Positions 56,231-64,000 of a stretch of 64,000 bases of DNA are shown one piece after another. Below the pieces are notes generated by a model. It did not search any database. It saw nothing but the letters and a program-made list of their open reading frames with translations, and had not been told where the DNA came from. Source of the DNA: Myxocyprinus asiaticus. Lineage: Eukaryota; Chordata; Actinopteri; Cypriniformes; Catostomidae. The DNA is taken from assembly GCF_019703515.2 (NCBI RefSeq), contig NC_059358.1, positions 46,510,594-46,574,593 of the forward strand, written 5' to 3'. Numbering within the stretch: the first letter of the stretch is position 1; each line of letters opens with the position of its first letter. The translations under genes were made by a program, and so were the position numbers.

Positions 56231-56565
56231 AGACAATGCAAAACTAGAACACAAAGCACAATATAAACTGAATTAACAGAACAAGAACTGACAATGAACA
56301 GAGGAAAGCACAGGCATTAAATACACAGAGAACTAATGATGAAACGAGGGACACCTGACACTAATAAACACAAGGACCAATGAACAAGGAGCAATGAACA
56401 AAGACCATGAAAAAGAACTACAAAACCCATAAACAAATGAAAGAATCAATAAAGTTTTTATGTGTTAAGGAGCTTCTGGAGCTGCTCGTTAGATGGGGGG
56501 GCTCTGTAAGGATTACCTGGGCAACCACCAGGTGTCGCTATGTATGTTTATTGTTCATTTCGTGT
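56231..56565 (-). repeat. Left LTR of outer element, piece 3, with inverted tail
   Basis: 56231-56444 matches the right LTR (aacacaaagcac, gaattaacagaacaag, gagggacacctgacacta, catgaaaaagaactac). The last LTR segment (about 70 bp) is then present in inverted orientation at 56504-56570 (tgtaaggattacctgg, caccaggtgtcgc), preceded by a G-rich agatgggggggctc. Turning 56445-56565 over would restore a complete LTR end followed by the polypurine tract. The inversion edges carry tgaaaga and its inverse tctttcg. Confidence 0.7.
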
Positions 56566-57332
56566 CTTTCGTTGACCTCCATGAGTGCTGGTAGGGGAAC
56601 GACCTCTGTGGCCATGAGCGCTGGCAGCAGCAGGGGAATGACCTCCGTGGCTGTGAGCACTGGCAGTGACTGGGAGCATGAGCACTTCTCCTCCTCCTCT
56701 TCCAGACAGCCGGGAGCACTGCTGTGGGAACTGCTTCCATGGCCTCTGGAACTGGCTCTGGGATGGACGAGGCTTCAGGCTCTGGCTCTGGGACGGACGA
56801 GGCTTCAGGTGCTGGCTCTGGGACGGACAAATTTCAGGCCCTGGCTCTGGGACGGACGAGGCTTCAGGTGCTGGCTCTGGGACGGACAAAGTTTCAGGCC
56901 CTGGCTCTGGGATGGACAAGGCTTCAGGCACTGGTTCTGGGACGGACGAGACCGTGGCAGGCGTGGGCACTGGCTCATTGACCTTGGCAGGCGTGGTTAG
57001 CTGGACCACAGAGTTGGGGACCACTGGGACCTCCGTTATGGGAATCTCTGAGGAGGATGCCCTGAGAGCCACATGGGGACTAGAGCAGTACCCCACTGTG
57101 TAGGGGGAGGAACTTAGCAGTAGGGCATAATCTATGTACTGTTCCAAAGTATAGTTAAAGCTGCCTCCTGGCATCCATGACTTGATGGGCTCATTGAGCC
57201 CAAATCGAAATAGGTTCTTTAACACAAACTCTCCCCAGTTTATACAATCTGCGAGGGCACAAAAAAGCTCAGTGATCTCTTAAATTGTGTCACCCTCCTC
57301 TTCAGAGAAATCAGTTCCACTGTTGGATCCAT
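56548..57332 (-). pseudogene. Gag-like ORF with decapeptide repeats
   Basis: On the minus strand, the ATG at 57332 gives MDPTVELISLKRRVTQFKRS. After a frame slip in a T-run near 57265, the frame from 57225 has FRFGLNEPIKSWMPGGSF and LEQYIDYALLLSSSPYTVG, a compact helical Gag-like segment. A Pro/Glu-rich part encoded by 30-bp repeats (SVPEPAPEAS-type units) follows. One unit has 29 bases and shifts the frame, giving PSQSQ- and LKPR-type residues downstream. It then ends in a Ser/His/Arg-rich tail. No protease, RT or integrase. I recognise it only as a protein of a small LTR element in fish genomes. Confidence 0.6.
56761..56939 (-). repeat. 30-bp coding tandem repeat, six units
   Basis: Units of the form gacggacgaggcttcaggtg + ctggctctgg at 56761, 56791, 56821 (29 bp), 56850, 56880 and 56910. 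On the minus strand they encode PEPxPExxSV-type decapeptides. The 29-bp unit is the frame-breaking one. Confidence 0.9.
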
Positions 57333-57350
57333 TTCTTTGGTCAGTTCTTC

Positions 57351-57685
57351 TGTAATGATGGCAGACTGGAGAAGGAAGGATCCAATTGCAGTTTTAATAA
57401 AAACTCAGAAAACACACAAAACACTGGAGACAATGCAAAACTAGAACACAAAGCACATTACAGACTGAATTAACAGAACACTAACCGACAATGAACAGAG
57501 GGAAAAACAGGGATTAAATACACAAAACTAATGATGAAATGAGGGACACCTGACACTAATGAACACAAGGACCAATGAACAAAGACCATGAAAAAGAACT
57601 ACAAAATCAATAAACAATCGAAAGACGTGAAATAAACAATACGCATACACAGTGAGCCCTGGTGGTCAACCGGGTAATTCTTACA
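57351..57685 (-). repeat. Right LTR of outer element, intact
   Basis: 335 bp with TG...CA termini (TGTAATGATGG / GGTAATTCTTACA on the plus strand), followed by the target duplication GCATG. As the element is read on the minus strand, this is its 5' LTR. No standard tRNA primer site is obvious after its end, which reads gaagaactgacc on the minus strand. Confidence 0.85.
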
Positions 57686-57690
57686 GCATG

Positions 57691-60229
57691 TCTATGTTAA
57701 GCTTTTTTTTTTTTTCCACAGCCAGGATATAATATGTTGCTCTCTTTAAGATGAATAGCTGATCTTAAAGGCCACTTAAGTCTGCAAGTAGCCTGAAGCC
57801 CCTCAATGGCCACATTTACATGCAATCAAATAATCTGTTTAGAATCCAACTGATAGCTCTTACATGACTTACTTGCATTTTTGAAAAGCCTTCATGTAAA
57901 CACAAAAATGATCAGACTGAGCTGGATCCAAATGAAATTTCCATCTCATTGAAGGGGGTGGTGTAGACCTAAAATAAACTGATTAAAATAAAAATATTGG
58001 CCATGTAAACGCTTGAATCCGACTACTTTCTCAATCGTATTCAAAATAACTTGCGCTCATGCGCAGAGATGTGGTGTGTATGTATATACATGATACTCTT
58101 TGTGCGAACCTACAAAGTAATGACAAAAAGCATTATTAAGGGTATGAGGGCTCACACTGAATATTCTGCAGGGCACATATGTTCTTTCATGACATCATAT
58201 AAAGCAAAAATGAACGCTGTGTCATTCTTAATAGGGACTTTAAGCAGCAGGTGCAGTTACGGCGTTCTGTGTTCCATTGCGTGTACGTGACTTCACTTCC
58301 TGTCGTCGAAACTATAATTTCTAAAATATTTCTTCTTTGCCATAGTGACAGTCGATCGTATGTGACAGGTTAGGAGAGTAAATGTTAGAATATGTTTTAC
58401 AAGATATCTGATTTTATAAGAGATCCGTTCCACCGTCATTATTGCTTAGTGATTTTTGCATAGCGTCCCGTCCACAGATGTTGCTTAAATTCCTATTATT
58501 TTGTTTTAATTCCACATCTGTAAACTCCTTTAAGGAAAACTCTCACCCACTGTCTTTACTTCGTACTTGCATACAGAGATGCCTACGGTTAGATTGGAGG
58601 AGGAATGGACATGAGGCATATACATGGTAAAGTCAGACAGGGTATTAGATGCTGCTTCTAATTCTTCATTTGACGAGTTGAGTGAGCAACATAAGAAGAA
58701 AGCTTTTCTGGCATATGTTTTAGATATCTCAACAAAGCAAAAACACCAATTACGGACTTTGGTGCCATTCTCACTTTCTCAGCCTTTCTCCGCTTCTTCA
58801 GAACACAACGACTGATGCTCTTCGCATGTGCAGAAGTTGGATGGAATTTGTGAATAGTTTAAATGGAATTTGGGGGAACATTTTTTTACGGTTAACATGC
58901 AGATGCTTCTATTCTTGAAAAAGAACCTTCCTCTAAAATTTACAAAACAATCCTTATTGAAAGACAGCCTTTACATATTGGTCATTATTATATTATTATT
59001 ATTATCTGTTTTTTTTTTCTTTCTGATTTTTGATTATTTTGTGACAGCTAAAAGTGACTTTTTATTTCATTCCTTTTTGAGGATATCTTTTGAGTAACAG
59101 TTGCTGAAAAAAATAAACACTCCTCTATCTCCTCAAATCATCAGTCTCACAGTATTGTAATTGAAAACTGTAAACATAAAAAATGTTAAAGAAAAAACAA
59201 AGAAAAAAGTAAAACAAAATACAGATATCAGCATCAGTATCGGCAACTATTGAAAAGGAAGTACCTGTACTTTTATTCAGTCTCCAAAAAAATGGTATCG
59301 GAACATTTACATTTAACTTTATTTAACCTGTTTTATATATAAAGGTCAGGACAATGGATTTGATTTTTCATAACCAATCAGAGTGGTAGGACAACGCATG
59401 ACTTTTGAGTGTTATACATTTTGAGGACTGAATTCTTTTGATTCCTTCAAAAAGGAAAACAAAACAAATTCCTAACAAGTACCGATTGTGATATACATGT
59501 CAAATTTTTTAAATAAATGCATTTCAGTAAAGCCGGCAAACATTTGTCTAATTCCTTTGGTCTCCATTTCCTCACACACACATAAATGCCTCTTAAACAA
59601 ACTCAACCTAATTGAACTACTGGTCCAGTGCGGTACAGCACAAGAAATTACTATAATAATCTGGATGCTAACTACAGGTATTTGCTACACTAGGGGTAGG
59701 GTTAGGGTTGCTGTGGGACACAGTTTATGAATATTGCATGTGAATGTCACAACACTTTCCACAGAACAAGGATTGCCATCTAGACACAACTGTCTTGATG
59801 TGCCAAGTTTGAAAATGCACATGCCTTTGGCAAGCTAAAGCTTAGGGCAAGATTATATGGGTTTGGAATTGAAAGGGTGAGTAATGACGTCAGAATTTTT
59901 ATTTTGTGTGATTTATTCCTGTAATGTGTTTCTTGGAAATGTAACTGTGGACTGAAGAAATTACTGCATTAAAAAATTCCCATGAATCAGAAAGTCAATT
60001 GTGCACTTTCAGCCATTGTGGAATAAATACATATGCCAAACCATTTGGTTAATATGCTTCTCATACTTTAATGTGAATGTAGTCAGATTTTATACAGGTA
60101 CATGTGTGCATGTTACAGGTAAAACTATATCTGTCATGGATAAGTTGAATTAATAGAACAATTTCTTTCCTTGACCTTGTACGCTGTAAAATATGAAGAA
60201 AAAAAATTAACGGTAAAAGACTGTAAAAA
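57691..60229. other. Non-coding spacer, one possible old MITE
   Basis: Between about 57806 and 58025 the phrases cacatttacatgcaatcaaa and ggccatgtaaacgcttgaat recall an old foldback MITE, but the arms are too diverged to define. Frames at 58051-59097 and 59488-59730 have no recognised domain and are judged to be chance. At 59240-59290 words such as agtatcggcaac and tggtatcgg resemble the interior of hAT-type elements like the one at 62518. Confidence 0.4.
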
Positions 60230-61398
60230 TGCTACCATCTCAGGGGTGCTTCGAAGCCTTTTGTGGGTTCTTGGCGGCCGCGAGACGGGTGGCATCTGCT
60301 GCCTGTGGTGGGCTCCACGCCGGGCCGCAGGGGCGGGCTGTGGCAGAGCCGGTGCAGTCACCGCAGGGGGACGCCCTTGGCGACGAGCAGACGGGGTGCG
60401 GGATCTTGAGCTGTGCTGGGGCAGGATGTGCCGGATAACCTCCATCTGCTGCTCACCCAGAGAGCGAGGTCGGTCGCTGAGCACAGCTGCTGCATCAATC
60501 CCGGGTCGGAACTACCCTCGTGCAGTACTTTAGCGCCTTGGCAGACTTGCAGGAGAGCCATGGCGTGTAGGGCAGAGGCGGATAAGAGGTCAAACTCGCC
60601 ATGAGACGAGCCAGCGGACTCATCCGGAAGCCCGATCGGGGCAGACGAGTGTGCTGGGGAATGGGAGGTCCGTGGGGAGATACTCGGTGGAGGTGGTCCC
60701 ATTGGGGTCCCCAAATCGGCCCCAGTGCTAGCCACGCTGGCCTCATACCCGTGGGTAGAAGGACCGAGGCGGGGAGCCTCTGGGGTGGCTTGCTTTCTTA
60801 CGAAGGTAAGCCACGACTGCATCGTTGCCATGGACATGTTCTCGCAATGTGTACATGACCCATCCACGAACGCTGTCTCCACGTGAGCAGTGCCCAGACA
60901 TGAAAGACAGTGATCGTGACCGTCAGAAGGCGAGAGATAACGAGCGCAACCAGGAATAACACACAAAAGAAAGGCATCTTTAAAAAGACGCGTCTTTAAA
61001 AAGACGTTCCGTGTGTCCCGCTCTTTTAGAGATATATACTCTTTTAGAGAAATATACTCTTTTATTTCTGCCGAAGCGCCCGGGGGCATTCTCTGCAGTG
61101 CACCAGTGCAGAGGAGGGAGAAGCTGCTGAAATGTGCCGTCAGATCCAGCAGAGGTGAATGAACAGTCGTGGGAATTCAGCTCAGTGAGCATGACCATGC
61201 TGCTCCGAAGAGAAAATCTGAATGAGTGGTTGCATACCAGCTCCTTTTATACCCATATGTTCGGGGTAGTGGCATGCAAATACCACTCGCCAATTTTCAT
61301 TGGCCTTTTATCAAAGACTAGAGGTGTCTCAGGCTCCCAAGAGTGACCCCTGGTGTCACTACATCGACACAACGTCGAGTGAGTGACAGATAGGGAAC
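60230..61398 (-). mobile_element. DIRS element 5' terminal fragment
   Basis: The outer end lies at about 61398 (inverse of gttccctatctgtcactcac). It is followed inward by the terminal region with atttgcatgccactac, tataaaaggagctggtatgc and gaatgagtggttgc inverses, the same terminus as the DIRS derivative at 49228. ORF1 then runs toward lower coordinates and breaks off at about 60230, where unrelated A-rich sequence begins. RT and recombinase are absent. Confidence 0.83.
60245..61089 (-). pseudogene. DIRS ORF1 (Gag-like) N-terminal part
   Basis: A 243-codon frame (61089-60358) begins near MPPGASAEIKEYISLKE, a segment in which EYISLKE is duplicated, then CVIPGCARYLSPSDGHDHCL and CLGTAHVETAFVDGSCTHCE. 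Its cysteine/histidine pattern (CARY, HDHCLSCLG, CTHCE) suggests a zinc-binding domain. A Ser/Pro-rich region (PPPSISPRTSHSPAHSSA, IGLPDESAGSSHGEFDLL) follows. A frameshift near 60420 moves the coding to another frame (QGRPPAVTAPALPQPAPAAR). This is the nucleic-acid-binding first ORF of cyprinid DIRS elements as I remember them; no catalytic domain is included. Confidence 0.75.
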
Positions 61399-62517
61399 GT
61401 ACAGTTTCAACTAAAAAAAACAAATTTAAATAAAATGCGATGAAAAACAATAATTATGTTTGTCCTTAAAATGGTAATGATGTATATAGCAAAATCACAT
61501 GAATGTGTTCTTTTAAAGGAAATAAATAATGTTTAAAAAGGTACTGACTTATTATGAACACTTGTGCTTTTATGGCTCTTCTACCGCATTCAAGCCTGAC
61601 TTTTAATCATGTTTATAATGCTCTGCAAAATTGCTTTGTGCACAAATGAATCTCTTGAATAACTTCTGAATTTTTAGTAAAGCATATATATATATGCACT
61701 AATGGCAGAAGGTCTAAAAGAGAATACGTTCAATTCTAAAGATGTTTTTTCTTTTCTTCTTTTAATCACTATGACAACCGTAGTACTAAGTAGGAAGCAA
61801 GGTCTCGCTATTTGAATATTTCTTTAGTAGAGGTTGTTTATTATTATTCTCCTTTTGTACTGCTGATACAGCCTTGATCAAGCACTTTGTCAGTTACCTT
61901 GGTTACAGTGCTTTCCTTCAGCTGATATCCACATACAATATAATTTGGAGACTGGAGCATCAGAGTAATGCACCCCATGCAAATAACTCTGGAGGAGATG
62001 CTTTGATTTTTGGGTGACAGATTTTAGTACCAGAAGTGCTCTCAAGATGATAAAGCAATTACATTCCCATCGAAAATTAAGCAAATTTTAAAATTATAGT
62101 ACTAGTTGTGAAAAATAAGAGTAAAACTGTAAAATGTCTTGTGTGACTACAAGGCTAAGGGCTCATATAAAATATAGAACATGATAACCCTTTTTTCCCA
62201 TCTTTAAATGTTGAATTAGTTGCAACCTTTTGGTGGGTAAAACCATAGATATATATATGTAGATGCCTCATTAGCAGCTGTTTCTGTGGATACATAGGCA
62301 CATTTGCCATATTAGAAAGTTCAAGGGCCATACATAAACATATAAAAGTGAATTGACAGATGCGGTCTGCAACAGCTTTTTTCCAGACAATTTTCAAAAT
62401 ATTGGATTTACCGCAAACTACGGACAATATTGTAGATATTCAGCCCGTGCATTAATGTGCCCTTGGCCCTGAGGCTTCTCCTCCATTGACTTACATTCAT
62501 ACAGGTGTCCTTGTTAA
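61399..62517. other. Spacer, nothing recognised
   Basis: AT-rich, short tatata words at 61684-61695, no coding frame or paired repeat ends recognised. Confidence 0.4.
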
Positions 62518-63350
62518 TAGGGATGCACCGATCCAATACCTGGATCGGTATCAGCTCCGAAACTGAAGCTTTTAGATGGATCGGGTATTGGTCCGATGAG
62601 CCCGATTCAAATCCGATACTGTTAGTCATGTTCGTTACTGTCAAGCTCCAAAAATGACATAAAAGAACCATTAAAACACCATTAAAGCAGTTCATATGAC
62701 TTGTGAATTTTATTCAAAGCCACTGGAAGACGTGCAGTAGCTCTGTGAATCACAAAAGGCTGTGTTTAATAAGTAAATATATCAAATGCACTCGCAGCGC
62801 CAGTGCGTTAGTGAATGGTGCTGCTCTGTTTACACACACACTCCCGGCTATTTTTAGCCTTCACGCGGTGCGCAGTATTTGAGCGCTACTCACGAACAAC
62901 ATCTCAGATGTAGATGCTCAATAGTTCGGTTCACTTATAATATACATTTAGAACGGCACCGGAGATGCATTTTACCAGAATTTGAATAAAAAGCTAATTA
63001 AACTACTGTGAACTTGCCTACAAACAGACACATACAGGACTTCCTGGAGAGTTTAGAATGTCAAAATAAAAGCATGAGTGTTTAAAAAGTGCACAATTTA
63101 AATATGTTACTCTTGTATTTAAAATTAAAATTAAAAGTCAATAATAATAATATTAATAACAATTATTATTATTTTATTATTATTATTGTCATAATTAGTA
63201 TTTGTTTACAATTTATAACAATATTTAAGTTGAATGGGTTCCAAAAAATAACTGTGTGAATGAAAAGTGGACTGATGTCTTACAACTAAACTGAGATTTC
63301 CTGTATCGGAATCGGAGCGGAAGAGAAAAAGTGGTATCGGTGCATCCCTA
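62518..63350. mobile_element. Non-autonomous hAT-type transposon with 8-bp duplication
   Basis: Starts TAGGGATGCACCGATCC and ends with the inverse GGTATCGGTGCATCCCTA. The octamer CTTGTTAA lies immediately before (62510-62517) and after (63351-63358). The subterminal sequence has repeated ggatcggtat / atcggagcgg words, typical transposase-binding clusters. No transposase frame. It contains an AT-rich ttattattat stretch (about 63140-63190). With an exact non-AT-only 8-bp duplication, this is a confident hAT-type insertion. Confidence 0.9.
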
Positions 63351-63358
63351 CTTGTTAA

Positions 63359-64000
63359 CTGTTCCAAGATGGCAAGGAAGGTTAATGTATCTGAAACAGA
63401 AGAGAAAAACAAACAATTTGCTAGATCACACATGCCCTTATGTTCAGAAATACTTCCCTCTTCAGTCCCTGGGGTCAGTGCTTTGAATCTTGGTATGCAC
63501 AGACCCACTTTAGCTCAAGAAAAGGCAACCTACTGTTTCTCACAGTGAGATCAGGCTGGTACTTCTTAACCAAATTCATCTCAGTGAAGAATGATAGCTA
63601 AACATCTGTAAAGGCCTCAATAAACATGACCTTAGAAAATGCTGGTCATTAACATTAAATATGATTTGGCAATACTAATGATTTGGCAAGTTGTTATTAC
63701 CAGGTCAGGTTTTCATCTTCAAGATGCCTGCTTAGTCAGGACACAATTCTGATGGGTTCACACAAGCACTGGAGAGCAGTTCAGTGTGGATATCATCAGT
63801 GTTCCGATCACATCATTGTGCTCGAACTGCAATATTTCCTTGGTCAATGACAGAGAGAGAAAACTGCGAGAGCGACGGGCAGATACAGAATTACAGTAGT
63901 CACCTCATTGGTGAGGGTACTAATGGAAGTTTCTGGAGCCTTTGGACTGCTCTGAAAATGAGGAATAAAGGAATGCCGTGAAAGTGATAATACAGTAAGG
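63359..64000. other. Spacer to window end, nothing recognised
   Basis: No coding frame, splice-like exon pair or repeat end that I can support. The short frames at 63206-63508 and 63784-63981 have no recognised domain. Confidence 0.4.

Larger units (their letters stand above)
41672..57685 (-). mobile_element. Outer non-autonomous LTR retroelement containing nested insertions
   Basis: The right LTR (57351-57685) and a left LTR broken into pieces (41672-41744, 51695-51731, 56231-56444 plus an inverted tail) start TGTAATGATGG on the plus strand, and the intact right copy ends TTCTTACA. The 5-bp word GCATG flanks the whole block (41667-41671 and 57686-57690). Removing the insertions leaves a small element: LTR, gag-like ORF on the minus strand, G-rich polypurine tract (agatggggggg), LTR. 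It has no polymerase of its own and would depend on another element. Confidence 0.8.

Noticed and set aside
56407..57103. Plus-strand open frames with SGTDEASGAGSGTDK-type repeats
   Set aside because: Antisense of the 30-bp repeats in the minus-strand gag-like ORF; the conserved non-repeat part is on the minus strand.
58051..59097. Short frames that might be exons
   Set aside because: No domain, no coherent splice-site pairs that I could support, and AT-rich composition as in the surrounding spacer.
59695..59710. Telomere-like gggtagggttagggtt
   Set aside because: Only two partial TTAGGG units; far too short for an interstitial telomere block.
60171..60858. GC-rich plus-strand open frames
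   Set aside because: Antisense shadows of DIRS ORF1 on the minus strand.

Overview
This is vertebrate, almost certainly teleost and probably cyprinid, repeat DNA. The inference rests on Tc1/mariner, L1-like, L2/Rex1-like, I-type, DIRS and Ty3/Gypsy elements of the kinds common in fish, plus AT-rich spacers and long dinucleotide tracts. I find no host exon, tRNA, rRNA or CRISPR array. All substantial coding sequence is decayed transposon coding sequence. Assignments rest on motifs and remembered family resemblance, not on database searches.

Layout. 1-898 is a dispersed-repeat tail. 1590-3226 is a Tc1 element with long inverted repeats and a nearly intact DD34E transposase. 4368-4939 is a candidate MITE. 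5215-6415 (minus) is the 3' end of a LINE with a restriction-like endonuclease. 6549-8047 is a hAT-type element with an exact 8-bp target duplication. 8200-9915 is a Rex1/L2-like LINE and 11935-13560 an I-type LINE with RNase H. 13570-18710 is a Ty3/Gypsy element (tRNA-Lys-type primer site, gag, protease, RT, RNase H, integrase) that reads in frame into a DIRS fragment (18711-19396). A large palindrome follows (19421-20583), then a 5'-truncated L1-like LINE (21308-26505).

From 26.5 to 41.6 kb lie foldback MITE copies carrying solo LTRs (27879-28608 and 40425-40894, both with exact 5-bp target duplications), a minus-strand L2-like LINE, a nested pair of MITE-like elements, and a minus-strand Gypsy with a PNMA-like gag (34120-38400). 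That Gypsy is joined to one Rex1-like fragment and interrupted by another.

The most remarkable part is 41672-57685, a nest resolvable from target duplications. The outer element is a small minus-strand LTR element (LTR about 335 bp, GCATG duplication, gag-like ORF with 30-bp repeats). Its left LTR was hit by two L1-like LINEs (41745-51694 and 51732-56230). The first L1 carries a Gypsy in its endonuclease region (43894-50332) and a 422-bp solo LTR (50881-51302). That Gypsy carries a 1.8-kb solo LTR (46356-48164) and a DIRS deletion derivative (49228-50187).

The last 6 kb hold a minus-strand DIRS terminal fragment (60230-61398) and a second hAT-type element with an exact 8-bp duplication (62518-63350). 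The elements do not act together as a pathway. The window is a stratified record of successive insertions, mostly inactivated by stops, frameshifts and deletions.
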